A stretch of DNA of 64,000 nucleotides from Zygnema cylindricum (GCA_037447655.1 JBBHKE010001258.1:248001-312000), one strand, 5' to 3'; positions 35,810-47,960 are shown, counted from the stretch's first letter. A program made the numbers and translations. Notes: generated by a model from the sequence alone, not told the origin.

Positions 35810-36510
35810 TGCAAATCTGCATTCAGGAAATCTGACTAGCCACAGTCAGTAATTTGCAATCGTCAAATATGATTAACTGCAGTCAATAATTTGGTTCTGC
35901 AGTCGATAATTTGACTAACTGCAGTCAGTACTTTTGCAATCATCAAATTTGATTAATTGCTGTCAAGAATTTGACTAACTGCAGTCAATAATCGGCAATC
36001 AGTGAAGTTGTAGGCAGGAAATCTGTAATCAGTAGATTTCTACAGGTTACAAGATACTGACTGAAAAAGAGATAGATACTGCAGTGTGTAACTTACTATT
36101 TTTTTTTTTACTTAAGGCCAAACAGAAGGTCATTCTCTTCGTAAGGACGGGAAGTCACCGAATTAGTAATCAAGGTTGTTGACTTGTACAGATTTAATAA
36201 ATATACAATCAGCAACTGTGTACTGAGTAAATCTGAAATCAACAAATCTGCAGTCAGTAAATCTGTACTGTAGTCAGTAAACCTGCACAGGAGACAGATG
36301 TTACCGTCAGTAAATTTGCAATCAACAAGTTTAGTCAGTAAATATGCAATCAGATACCATCAGCAAATGTGTAGTGAGAAAATCTGCACGGGAGACAGAT
36401 CCAACAGTCGGTAGAACTGCAGTCAATGCATGTGTAGTCAGTAAATATGCAATCAACAAGATTATTTCCTCTTTTTTTTCTCTTATTTTTGCAGTCAGCA
36501 AAGGAGATAG
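35810..36510. repeat. CAGTCAGTAATCTGCAATC-type degenerate array
   Basis: Roughly 14-25-bp imperfect units built on CAGTCAGTAA and AATCTGCAATCA, covering some 700 bases. Confidence 0.8.
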
Positions 36511-36599
36511 ATACTGCTGTAGTATGTTGGTTCTTTTGTTACTTTAAAAAGGGCAAAGCAGTAAGGAGGAGGAAATCGCCAAATCAGGAATGAAGCCTA

Positions 36600-37125
36600 G
36601 TCAGCAGATTTGACAATTCTACTAAGGAAAAGTTTCCGGCAAATTCTAAATTAATACAACATTGTTGAAAACTCCTTTGAATAATCACAGCAAATAAGGC
36701 TGATTCTTTGCTTCGATTAACCGCAAACATTGTATATTCGTTATAAACGATAAATAATGGTTTTGGTTCTTTACTTTGATTATCAATAAACAATTCAGAT
36801 TATTTCCTTTGATTAACAACAAATAACATTGATTCCTGTGATTAAGAGGAAACTTTTGATTCTTGACTTTAATTAACACCAAACAATGCTGATTTCTTCC
36901 CTCGATTAACATCAAATAATGTTTATTCTTTTCTATAATAAACAGCAAATAATGCTAATGTTTTACGTCGATTAACAGCAAATAATGCTTATTCTCTCCC
37001 TTGATTAACAGAAAATAGTGTTGATTCTTTCCTGTGATTAAAATGAAATACTTTTTAATTCTTTACTCTGATAACGAATAACATCTGATTGACAGCAAAC
37101 AATGATGAATCTTTCCTTTGATTTA
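36600..37125. repeat. ~33-36-bp minisatellite (GATTAACAGCAAATAATG)
   Basis: Diverged tandem units such as TTGATTAACAGCAAATAATG with variable TTCTTTCC spacers. Because many units are near 33 bases, one minus-strand frame (36,685-36,948) stays open and reads an 11-residue repeat. Confidence 0.85.
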
Positions 37126-37639
37126 TAGGAAATGATGCTATTTTTGTTTCTTTTGTCGACTCTGGTTCAAATCCTAAAAATATTCTCGGCAAAAAACTCA
37201 TTTTACAATATGGTTGAGATTAATTATTTAATGGATTTCTGTTCTCACCAAGGTAACTTTTACAGTATGCACTGTCAAACATTTTCTGTTAATAGAGGAC
37301 GAAGCATTGATAAAGAAAGGGGGACAAATCACTGTAGCGATGAACAAGTGAGTCATGTTAATTGCAGAGACAACGGGGGGCATTAGACATATTTTTGGGC
37401 CAGTTCAGATTTATATTTTAATTTATTTATTTTTGTCTAAAAGATAAAACAATAAATATAAATTATTTGGAGCTGATGGTGGACCATAATCGAAGAGCAA
37501 TTTCACAAGTCGTCAATAAGGGAAAGTAAACAAAAAAAACCACTTCTTTTCATAAATTGACCTCACTAAATTTGCGATCTCAACGTGATTCGCAAATGGA
37601 AGTCTTAAAACATTATCCAAAAATAATCTCGAGAGTTCA

Positions 37640-37852
37640 TAGACTTCAATCAACTTTAATCGACTTTAGTTGACTTCCATTGACTTTAGTTGACTTCCAT
37701 TGACTTCCATTGCCTTTAATCGACTTTAATTGACTTCCATTGACTTCGATCAACTTCCATTCACTTTAATTGACTTCAATCACCTTTCATTGACTTCCAT
37801 TAACTTCCATTGACTTCAATTGACTTTCATTGATTTTAATCAGATTTCAAAG
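37640..37852. repeat. ~11-bp TTGACTTCCAT array
   Basis: About nineteen units with about ten exact TTGACT cores, which match the W-box core bound by WRKY factors. It sits immediately 3' of the minus-strand gene ending at 37,903. Confidence 0.85.
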
Positions 37853-37902
37853 TGACTATTCCTCCTCTTCTACTGAAAATCTTCTTCTTCCGTTGGAGGT
37901 TT

Positions 37903-40900
37903 TCACAAAGTAATGTATTTCACAATTGCACCCCTTAGTTTTTCCATAAATTCCACTGCTTGCGCCTGGAAAAAAGAAGGAACCAAANNNNNNNNNNNNN
38001 NNNNNNNNNNNNNNNNNNNNNNNNNNNNNNNNNNNNNNNNNNNNNNNNNNNNNNNNNNNNNNNNNNNNNNNNNNNNNNNNNNNNNNNNNNNNNNNNNNNN
38101 NNNNNNNNNNNNNNNNNNNNNNNNNNNNNNNNNNNNNNNNNNNNNNNNNNNNNNNNNNNNNNNNNNNNNNNNNNNNNNNNNNNNNNNNNNNNNNNNNNNN
38201 NNNNNNNNNNNNNNNNNNNNNNNNNNNNNNNNNNNNNNNNNNNNNNNNNNNNNNNNNNNNNNNNNNNNNNNNNNNNNNNNNNNNNNNNNNNNNNNTAACC
38301 GAGATGAGCTGGTTTTGTAAAGCCGGCGGGTTTGTCGACCACAAAAAAAAAAAAAAAAAAAAAAAACGACTCAAATTCTGAATCAAAACCCCTGTTGAAT
38401 TTTATTCACAAAAAATTCAAACGGGGTACAAGTTGGTTTTTAATTCGTTAGGTTCAAATCAACTTCGAAAAAAGTCGAATAAGCGACAAAACCAGGCCAA
38501 AACCAAACTGACGTCTTGCAATCGGAAAATGATAACAATAACACAAACATACATACACAAACAAATAAATAATATATAAATATATATAAATATTTATACC
38601 TCTCCAGCTGTTTGGGCGGCCGAAATGTTTTGGTCGAGTAGAGCCAATAGGGGCCGGTCGAGAAGATTTTGGCTGGAAAGTTCCAAAATAGTCGCTTTCT
38701 TCTCCTTCGACAAGAATATTTTTTCCAAAGTTTCTTTTCTACTGAATATGGTTTCAGCGAGTCGGTCATAGGCCCCTGTATTAAAAAAAGAAAAGAAAAA
38801 AACGCTAGTGAGAAAAAGTAGAATAAAAACAAAAAATAAATTAAATAAAACAAAACATATCAAGAATCTATTCATTCTCATGGAACCCGGTATTCCAGAA
38901 AATACAAAGTGAGGGATAGAAAAAGCCAAAAAACAAACAAAAGAAAAACAAACAAAAGAAATACAAAAAATACATAAAACAAAAAACATTTCGACCAGTC
39001 TCTCTTTCTCTTGCTATACTTACTCAACATTTGCGAATTGCTATGATTAGGACGGATTATAATCTTATACGAAAATAAGTATAATATGATTATATGACAA
39101 GCCAGAATATATTATAACAAGCGCTAAAGAAAAAACCGTTTTAAAAACTGTGATTTATAGTATCATTTATGGAGTACCAAGTGACGTACAATGACACTAA
39201 TGATCATGGCAATAAAATCATCCCAATTCTACAAAAAATGGAAAAAAAAATGTATAACTTGACTGAAAATGTGGAGGAAAGTGTGGAATCGTAGCATTCA
39301 GTTTTAATCTGCTAAAGCTTTTTCAATAGTTACAAATAACACTCAAAGAATTTGACTTGACAAGGGAGAAAAAGGAACTCCTTTTCTTTTCCATTCTCTT
39401 CCTCTTAAAATTTCATTCCTTGAGTTCCTTAATATGCTATATTTCCGTTTCTTTGACTAGGAACACAATGCCTATTCTTCCTTTGTACTATATTCTTTCC
39501 CAGTTTTAACGTTTTTTTCCCTCCTTTTAGATCCCTTACAACAACCATAATTGTTTTGTGGGTTTTTGTTTTACCCAAAATCTTGGAAGCTTTACAAATA
39601 AGGAACGGAAAGCAGGATAACAGCTCATCTAATCCTAAACGAACATCATTGGTTCCACTATTGTACAAAGAGCATTAACTTAATTGTATAAAAAACATTA
39701 AGTAATTTTTAGGATTTTTCAGGTTTTAGCAGCAATGGACACTAGTGATACTGCCAAAAAAACGCTCTTGAAAAAGAAAATAGATATGGAGAATCATGAG
39801 AAGAAGGAAAAGATCGACAAAGACAAAAATATGAACTCGGTAAAACAAGATGAAATACTGAAATGAAAAAAATATGATTAATCAAAAGAAAATGGAAATG
39901 CAGAATCGTGAGAAGAAGGAGAAGATCGACCTACACACCATACAAAAATATGAAACTCGGTAAAAGAAGATGACACAAAAGAAAAAAGAAAAGATAAATG
40001 AAAAGATAAAATGACAATAAATAATAATATGATTACTCACCAACACCCTCTTGTAAAGCTGCTTCTAGAGCCTCCAATTCTGCCAATCTCTCCAAATCTT
40101 CAGTTGATTGTCTTTCTTTGAATCGAATTTGACCCATTTCTGTCCTAAGAGCTTGAAAAAATCCCTCATTAAGTCGGGGACGACAACGAGCTATTTCATA
40201 CTCTATTTCCTGTACTTCTGTCTGGAGGAAAAACTCAATCAACTCTGGAGTAGAATCGGGAACGATTCTTGCCTGGAAAAAAAACCAAAATTTTGGAAAA
40301 CAATCATTAAATGCAACATGTTAAAAAACGGAAGTTCAAAAAAAAAAACATGTCAACATATCTGAAATAAGGTCAACGACCTTCAAAGCCAAACTTAAAA
40401 CAACTTCACTCGACTACACCGTGAGTCGCTATTAGTATTAATAACACTAATTCTATGCCTTGCTTTTCTGGCCCCGGAATAACCCTGTTTTTTATGTTCA
40501 TAACACAAATTTAATAAGCGGTTGAAAACCGTCCACGTCGTTCGGCCCTAAATTAGAATAGATTACACTAATTTAAACCCACACTTTATTTCCTAATGCT
40601 AACAGCGATTCACGGTGTAGTTGCTTGATCCAAAACCTTTACGGAAAAACCTTTTCTTTATGAAAAAGCGAAAAAGCAACTTCGAAAGTCACAGGAGAAG
40701 AGGAGAGACGGTGTGGTTGTTTATATTAACTAACGCAGTAAAACTAATTTGCTTTCTTTACGAACAAAATTAGTCTAGACCAAAAGCTGCCTTGAAACCA
40801 TTCGGTCTTTGCCTAGGATTTGGTAACACTTTAATTTGACTTCAAATGAAAAACCATATGAACTAAACAAAAGTTGAACATAGTTTCGCACGATCTCACT

Positions 40901-42529
40901 TTTGAACACAGGCTCAATTATCCTTCCAAAAACGGGTAATTATAAAAACCTTGCGAGTAACGTGCTTCGAATAGCTCCATAGCCGTATCTCTTCCTCTTT
41001 AAACATGAAAACCTAGTGGGAATAATTCAAAATTTTAAACGGTTTTCTGCAAACAACGTACTTCTCTAATAGCTCACTGTCCCTCTTCCTCTTTGAACAT
41101 GAACACCCAGTGGGAACAATTCAAAATTTTAAACGGTTTTTCGCAAAAAACACTTCCCTAACAGCTCACCGTCTCTCCTTCTCTTTAACTCCGGAAACTC
41201 AGTGGATAATTCAAAACTTTAAACGGTTTTTTGCAAATAACTTACTTCTCTAATAGCTCGACGTCTCTCTTCCTCTTTACGACGCTCCTTTTCCTCTGCC
41301 TCTTTGATAGCTTCCTCCTCTGCTAAACTTCTTTGCCTTTGACGACGGGCAATGTGCCCTACTTGAGGATTTGCCAAAATACCTTCAGGATCCTGCAATA
41401 TTTTTATTTATTTTTTACCCACTCCAAAGAAACGACACCGTCAGTGGTCCACAAAAACAAAAACAGCCACAAACACCATAATTAGTGTGGACTGCGATAA
41501 TCCGAACATTGTGCATGCAAACAAAGAAAATTCGGGTATCATTTTGGGATCGAATTACCCTCTTGGTACACCTTCTCCAAGCAAGAGTCGGTGGTCCATA
41601 AAAACAAAAATAAACAAAAACATAAAACAGTGCTCACTATAATTAGTATGGACTGGCCATTGTGCACTCCAGCAATTTGTGGACATACCACGCATTTGGT
41701 ACAGAAAAGGTCCTCTTTTATTTTGCTCATAAACTAGTCAGTAGACATGATGTCAGAACATACTGTAGTACACTGCCCGTCACTATTTGTATTAAACATT
41801 TTTCAGATACTAACTCGAAGTACTTTTTGTCATCACAGAATTTTCCGATTTTCAATCACGACAGCACAATCGAGACCGTTACCTTCCAATTACTCGGGTT
41901 AAAAAAGAAAATCATACGGTTGAGAATTAAATTAAGGATGATTGAGTGCCAGAAAAAATATCTAACGCTACTAGCAGCGGGCAATACATCTTCCATCAGA
42001 AAAGCTGAGAAACGATCAGAATGACCATTTGACCGAGTTTTTTGAATAAGGGAAAAATCAAAGTTCAAATGTAAGTATTGAAGTTAGCATGAAATGGGAA
42101 AATCATAATACTAACTTAATAAGAATCAGTCGAGACTATGTGAGTTTTGACTTATCTCGTAAACAACCGGGTATGAAATTAATGATATATGCAGGTTACT
42201 GTCCAGTCGAAAAGATGTTAATTTGGCTGGAGTTTAAGAAAGGGGGGCAGTTGGATGACACTGTTATAAATAAGAGTTTCGAAACAAATACCACACAATT
42301 TTTTTTACAGTTGGACGGATTCCCAATACCAGGCAAACAAATTTAAAAAAGGGAATCAACGTGCAAACCTCTTTGAACAAAATAGCTTTATCAGGTTTTA
42401 AAAAGAACATATTTTGTCAAACTATGCCCTTGGCTTCGATTCGCACCCATCCAACATTGGAGACCTCAAGTGGCTGAAAAGATGAGTTGAGAGACTCCGT
42501 TTTCCATGCAACCATTGCTGATCTGCAAG

Positions 42530-42567
<38 letters not shown>

Positions 42568-42598
42568 AAAAGTGAGAGAGGGAGAGAAAGAGAGAAAA

Positions 42599-42634
<36 letters not shown>

Positions 42635-44402
42635 GAGGGAGAAAGGAGAATGAAAGAACGAAGAAGGAGAGGAGAGGGAGGAGAGAATAGAGAGAGGAGG
42701 AGAGAGAAGAAAGATGAGAGGGGGAGGAGAGAGAGAGGAGAAAGAATAAACAGGAATAAGAGGATAGAAGGGGAGAGAAAATAGAGAGCGGAGGAAAGAG
42801 GTGAGAGAGAAAAGAGGGAAAGAAAATAGTGAGAGAGAGCAGAGTGAAAGAACAAAGAGGAATGAGAGGATAGGACGGGAGAGAACGAATAGAGACAGGA
42901 GGAAAGAGGAGTAAGGAGGATAGAGAGGAAAGCAGAGGAAAGGAGGGAGCAGGGTGAAAGAACAAAGAATAATAAGAAAAACAAGAACAACTACGAAACA
43001 ATAAGGGAAACAAGAACAAAATTTAACAGTCGATTCGTCCCCATACCTTCGAAAATCAATAGCTCCAAAAAAAGCAGCAGATGAACTCAAACTCCTGCTT
43101 TCTCCTCTTCCAGGAAATGAGTTTTGCCTGCAATATCGTTTAAAGAAAAATAAATAAATAATTAAAAAAAAAAAGTGTGAGAACCTGCAATATCTGCCAG
43201 TGCACCGTGAATCGCTGTTAGAGTAAAGAAATTATAAGCATGAAAATTAGATTAATATTAATTTTAATTTTGTCCCAAATGAGGTTAATGCTAAACTGCT
43301 TAAAGAAAGAGCGTTGAGCAAAAAACTAGCTTAGAAAATATCTCGTGGTCGGAGGGCAAAAAAATGAGGGCAGTGTTATTACCTAAGAGCGATTCACAGT
43401 GTACTACACCGCCTCTCGCTATTAAAGTAAATATTTCGTTAGCTTTAACACTTCATTGGAAGTACCTTTTCTAAATTATGTTTTGCGACGTAGCTCATTA
43501 TGGACCATTTTAAGTAACTAGTGTTATTAACACTAGTTTATGACTTGGGTCAAAAAAAACACTGACTTGAATTAAAGATATTAACTCGAATAACAATTCA
43601 CAAAGTACTGTAGACCATGGATCATTATCAGCATTAAGAATAAATAGTATGACGACTGCTTTACAAATAATAATTCTAGTTCCGATCCAAACTACGAGAA
43701 CGATTGTGACAGCAAAAAGTCTTAGCTTTAAGAAAAAACGAATAGAATTACTAACATTATTTTGAGCTCAGAGGGCAAAGACAATCGTGACGGAATAAGT
43801 GTTTTTTATGCTAATAGTGATTCACAATGTAGTACACCGTGTATTGCAAATAGTATTACAGTTTTTTTTGCCAATTGAATCAGATTTCCTGGGTCAAAAG
43901 TTATCGGATTTTCATTGAGGGACCCTCGGATGGAAAGGTAAAAACTAGTGCTCCTGGTGCTCCGTACTACATTGCGCTACATTGAATATTGTATCACAGA
44001 AACAAAAATTGTTTTTTTTTTCTAAAAAGATTATAATTATCCATCAAGGGTTTTAGTGATAAAATCTTTGAGACATTAAATTTCATAAAAGAATATAAAA
44101 AAACAAAAGTTATAAAACTACATTAAAGATATAAAGATATGAAAGATCATTAAAGACAGAAATAACCGTCAGAACCCCAAAAAATCCCAAAACCATAAAA
44201 CCCGGGATTATATTCCGAACAGAAAGAGGCAGCAAAATTCAAATAAAAGGGCAATGTACCGTTTCACTTCAGTTTTCGCTTCCGTCAAAAAAAAAAAAAA
44301 GGCTCCCAGCAAATGCTTACCGTCAAAGTATGAAAAACAGACTCTAAATAAATTAGTTTAGGCTGATAGAGAAACAAAGACAGAGAAAAGAAGAGATATA
44401 GC

Positions 44403-44460
<58 letters not shown>

Positions 44461-44744
44461 AAATCACAGTATTATCCAATTACAGCTCTAATCCTGCTGT
44501 CTTCCTGCAGGATAAACCTAATAAGCCTAGAAACCTCTAAAACCCGAATAAACTCTAAAATCCTAATAAATCTAACAAACTGCCTCATGTCTTATACAAT
44601 GCCAAACAAATTCCAAACTTTTTTGTTGGAAGGAAAAAAGGAACCTTACCATTGCATAGAAACATCACTCCTCTTTGCAGAAATCTCCGCCATGGACAAA
44701 ATGGAGGACTTGACGACACTGAAATGGCTCACGGAAAAAGCCAT
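37903..44744 (-). CDS. Conserved plant coiled-coil protein, probably plastid-targeted
   Basis: Seven exons on minus: 44,650-44,744, 43,047-43,127, 42,423-42,522, 41,246-41,392, 40,041-40,272, 38,600-38,775, 37,903-37,965. All join in phase to 297 aa. The N-terminus MAFSVSHFSVVKSSILS is Ser-rich with no acidic residue, like a plastid transit peptide. A charged helix (about 108-141, RRQRQRSLAEEEAIKEAEEK) leads into a conserved core: ARIVPDSTPELIEFF (142-156) and EIARCRPRLN (167-176), then AYDRLAETIF, KKATILELSSQNLLDRPLLA and the C-terminus EFMEKLRGAIVKYITL. I recall plant proteins of unknown function with this layout but cannot name one. The donor of exon 3 (ATA then GTTTGA) is weak. Intron 6 contains a run of 308 N, so a small extra exon there cannot be excluded, though phase and sequence join well without it. 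Confidence 0.85.
37988..38295. other. Assembly gap (308 N)
   Basis: Unresolved bases inside intron 6 of the coiled-coil protein gene. Its size may be an estimate. Open frames spanning it are meaningless. Confidence 0.99.
39770..39975. repeat. Direct duplication in intron 5
   Basis: Two copies of about 85 bases containing ATGAGAAGAAGGAAAAGATC and the CTCGGTAAAA motif, about 110 bases apart, inside the intron between 38,776 and 40,040. Confidence 0.75.
40417..40617. mobile_element. MITE in intron 4 of the coiled-coil gene
   Basis: 201 bp with TA on both sides. Left end CACCGTGAGTCGCTATTAG, right end CTAACAGCGATTCACGGTG. One of the best-preserved family members. Confidence 0.8.
40940..41300 (-). 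repeat. Exon 4 end echoed three times in intron 4
   Basis: The true exon end (sense GAGCTATTAGAGAA then GTAAGT, at 41,246) has degenerate copies aligned at 41,154, 41,062 and 40,966, a period of 92-96 bases. Each carries the upstream AGAGGAAGAG-type coding part and the downstream TTTGCNAAAAACCGTTTAAA intron part. Confidence 0.8.
42530..42965. repeat. GA-rich tract in intron 2
   Basis: About 430 bases of (GA)n and GGAGA variants on +, pyrimidine-rich on the sense strand next to the exon 3 acceptor. It produces three overlapping Ser/Leu/Phe-rich minus-strand open frames that are not genes. Confidence 0.9.
43203..43401. mobile_element. MITE cluster member 1
   Basis: Left end CACCGTGAATCGCTGTTAG, right end GAGCGATTCACAGTG followed by TA. 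Confidence 0.75.
43407..43605. mobile_element. MITE cluster member 2
   Basis: Starts five bases after member 1 with CACCGCCTCTCGCTATTA and ends ATAACAATTCACAAAG before TA. Confidence 0.7.
43613..43829. mobile_element. MITE cluster member 3
   Basis: Starts seven bases after member 2 (GACCATGGATCATTATCAG) and ends CTAATAGTGATTCACAATG before TA. It is more diverged. Confidence 0.65.
43835..43975. mobile_element. MITE cluster member 4, partial
   Basis: Starts with CACCGTGTATTGCAAATAG directly after member 3; no clear right end. Confidence 0.4.
44400..44458. repeat. (GA)n microsatellite in intron 1
   Basis: Near-perfect GA dinucleotide run of about 50 bases. Confidence 0.95.
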
Positions 44745-45110
44745 GGCTAAAAACACAGACTGAAAAAAATATATAAAAAATAAAATATAAAGCTAAAGGG
44801 CAAGCAAAGAGGTGAAGAAAAGGGAGAGGAAAATAGAAACAGTGAGAGAGAGGAGAAAAAAGGAGAGCGAGCGAGAGAGAGAGAGAGAGAGGGGGAGGGG
44901 GGGGGGGAGGGCAAGAGACTGTCCACGTGGCAGGTAAAATAAAATGTTGAGCTTCTTCAAAAGCTCGAAAGGAGGAAGAGAGAAAAAAATCCAAAAGATA
45001 TTTTTGGATATAAAGAGCTATCAAGACTACAAAAGTGCGAAAGGTTGACAGATTGGAGACATATGTCACGTACGACAGTTATTTAAAACTGAAAAGGTGA
45101 TTTCTCATGT
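44745..45110 (-). promoter_or_regulatory. Promoter/leader region of the coiled-coil gene
   Basis: Upstream of the start codon. The sense strand carries a TC-rich stretch at 44,820-44,915, typical of plant 5' leaders. No TATA box is evident. Assignment by position only. Confidence 0.35.
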
Positions 45111-45124
45111 GTCGAAAACTCGAA

Positions 45125-45355
45125 ACGCAACACGTGGGCGAACGATAGATAATTCTAAAACGTCCCATAAACATTGGACGGTCAAGATATCATTTACCTG
45201 CCGACAATAATTTCTGCCTTGGTGTACGTCCCATAAACATTGGACGGCCAAGATATCATTTAGCTGCCGACAATAAAATCTGCCTGGTACGTCCCATAAA
45301 CATTGGACGGCCAAGATATCATTTAGCTGCCGACAATAATCTCTGCCTGGACGTA
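45125..45355. repeat. ~62-bp tandem repeat, three copies
   Basis: Units contain CCCATAAACATTGGACGG, AAGATATCATTTA and CTGCCGACAATAA. The first copy is the most diverged. Confidence 0.9.
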
Positions 45356-45704
45356 TAGCGTGGCCGTCGATCTTTGACTGAACAGTGTCGAACTGTCTGC
45401 CTAGCGTGGAGTACTACAGTACATTACTGTACCAACCGTACGCTATAATTTGCTTTTAGGGATACACTATATTGAATAAAAATATTTTAGAGACTTCCAT
45501 CTTCCCGGCGGGAGTTTTCGTGACCTTCCAACCAAGGGACCCGGTTCACATCCATGATCTCCGTGGTTGTGGACCTTAGCTTGTCTATGGGTAGACAAGT
45601 CTAATTTTATTCATTTTTGTAGGCGGTCTAAACGTAATGAACCACCGAACTGGGTAGATGTAACAAAGATGACAAACCGCAAAGGGTTTATGTTTTCGAA
45701 CATA

Positions 45705-45800
45705 AAGTCCTTTGCCAAAAATAGTGTGACGAAAGAGCTTTGCCAGAAATAGTGGGACAAAAGAGCGTTGCCAGAAATAGCGCGACAAAGGAGCGTGTCG
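45705..45800. repeat. ~29-bp tandem repeat, three copies
   Basis: Units of the form TTGCCAGAAATAGTGNGAC then AAAGAGC, diverging slightly. Confidence 0.85.
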
Positions 45801-45961
45801 AGATTATTTTTTTAATTTTAGGTTGCATTTTGAAAGGTACATATCATCTGCAAATTTTGTGAATTTTCGTTGGTTGTCCATCGTGACACGTATCTTGATC
45901 GTCTGACGTGTCGCGATTCATTTTTTTTTGTAGTTCAAACCCACCTCTTATAGCTACATCA

Positions 45962-47209
45962 CACCGCCAATCGCTATTAGAGTAAAGGAATAAATAGCGT
46001 GACAAAAAATAGTGTTATTAACGCTAATTAGGAATAAAAAATAAAAAAAAACATATATACTAATCAATCACTAACTCTAATTTGGATTTCTCGAATAATA
46101 AATACATGTCGTATCAATGTTCACTTCAATATACGTACACGTACAAAATCTGACAATTCGTACGCCGAAATTTGAATATTCGAGGTTGCGTCTCTTTTTC
46201 CAGTGCACATTCACATGCGTGCGCAATTACATTAAATGACTTTTTGTACATTTATATTTCAAAAAATACATTTTGGTACGGACAAACCATGTCCGTACAC
46301 CACAATATAAACATCGCAGTGTACTTCCCTTTTAGCGCTAATAAAAAAAAGAACCCTAGAAGGCGTAAAGGAAAAAATATAATTATGGATTCTATTTCAG
46401 GTTTAATTAGAGTATGTCCCCATGTACTTGTAACTTAGTGAACTTACTTTGTTTTTTAGCGCGGATCCACCGGACCCGCTTTTCAAGTGTCTCTATGTGT
46501 AAGAACGTGATCGTAACTTACGTTTGTGACGATTGTATACGTCGACAATACCTGTGACGGCTGCAACGTTTACAATCTGTGTTGTCGCACGTTTTTTTTT
46601 GAAACAGCTCCTGTCTTACGGGGACAAGCAGACGTACCGCATTATAGCCTGTGCAATTTCACGGTGGAAGAAGATGCGCTTCGCCTTCGCGTCGCTTGTC
46701 CGCTCGACGTGAAATGGCATCAGAATTTAGAGACCCTTGCAAAAAAAAAATAGGTACTGGACGAAAACGGACAAAACCAAACAAATTGTGTACTTCTCTT
46801 TGTCGTATTGAACGCAAACGGACAAAACATAGCGAATTCTGTACTTTTCTTTGTCCTTGAAAATCGTATGAAAATTTTCGAAAATTACGGCACGTGCGAA
46901 TATATGTTCCTATTTGTTTATCGAAAATACCTAGTTTTAAAACACATCGCCGATGTGTTTTAAAGATAGGTTTGAAGATGACGTTTTTTGTCGTCGCCGT
47001 GGGTTGAAAAACACAAGACGACAAATTTTCGTACATCCTAAGTTCAAAGATGACGCAAATTGTACTCTACAAATTTGCGATTCCTTCGTACGGTTGCAAC
47101 TTAGGCAGTACGGCACTAAGTTTTACAGGAAAACGACAGAAAAAAACCCTTACTTATGCACATGGGGACATACCCTTAGCGTTATTTACTCTAATAGCGA
47201 TTGGCGGTG
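45962..47209. mobile_element. 1.25-kb TIR element
   Basis: Terminal inverted repeats of about 25 bases: the left end CACCGCCAATCGCTATTAG plus AGTAAA is the exact complement of the right end. The right flank is TA. The termini resemble those of the short MITEs (CACCGTGAATCG). The interior holds direct repeats (AACGGACAAAAC twice near 46,765-46,830) and short open frames without transposase motifs, so it looks non-autonomous. Confidence 0.75.
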
Positions 47210-47449
47210 TACTGTATCTGTACCTTGTCAGAGAAAAATGAAGCTAATTCCTCGCGATTGAATATCTGACGGTCAGTGTCACCTCCCAGACCTTCGGAGA
47301 GTATTGACAAGATTCTTTGTAGTGTTGTTTCACGTATAAAAATAAAATAAACGGTACGGTATGATACGGATAGGCGTGGATTTCTGTAAACTACCCACTT
47401 TTCGACTGAGAACGCCACTCTTAAGCAGTTTTATGAAATAGTAATGTTC

Positions 47450-47700
47450 CCTTAAAACCCTAAAATCCCCTTAAATAACCATTCAACTATTCAAGTCTAC
47501 AACGAACAATGTACGTAAAAGTACGAAAATTGTAAGGCAGTTGTACGGAAATATACGGGTATGTAATATAATGTACCCAGACCTAAAATTCCCCTTATAT
47601 AACGTTAAAATGTACGATTATATACGGATACTGTACGTAAATGTGTGAAAAACTGAAAATGCACGGGTACACAGTAGGGTACGTATTTTATTAGCATTTC
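47450..47700. repeat. GTAC-rich dispersed repeat
   Basis: Degenerate units of TGTACGTAAA, TACGGGTA and CCCCTTAAATAAC. Related sequence in the opposite orientation fills 60,090-60,660. Confidence 0.5.
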
Positions 47701-47743
47701 AAAATCGTTCGATGCGCAACGTAGTATTCGTTACTGTACAGTA

Positions 47744-47960
47744 CAAAGCAAATCGTTATTAGTGTCAAAGTTTAAATAGCGTAAAAAAAAAATAGTGTTA
47801 TTGATTCTAATTTAGTGCGAGAGACGTGGCATATTATGGTCCACGTCCTTAAATAGAGTTGCTAATTTATTTTCGAAAATCATGTATACTAATTGCGTAA
47901 AAAAATTAAAATTTTAAGAACCCAAATTAGTGACTTTGACACTAATAACGATTCGCGGTG
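47744..47960. mobile_element. MITE with long TIRs
   Basis: 217 bp, TA on both sides. Left CAAAGCAAATCGTTATTAG plus TGTCAAAGT, right complement ending CGATTCGCGGTG. It sits just past the exon 4 donor of the phosphorylase-like gene. Confidence 0.75.

Noticed and set aside
37856-38386. Open frames spanning the N run
   Set aside because: Unknown bases; not interpretable.
42417-43090. 200-222-aa open frames on minus
   Set aside because: They span a GA tract plus parts of exons 2 and 3 of the plastid-protein gene; the spliced model explains the conserved pieces.
46526-46753. 75-aa open frame inside the 1.25-kb TIR element as a transposase
   Set aside because: Too short and with no transposase motif.
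47191-47418. 3' exon of the broken phosphorylase-like gene
   Set aside because: ILSILSEGLGGD has a faint resemblance to the superfamily but overlaps the TIR end and does not match the C-terminal pattern seen at 62-63.5 kb.
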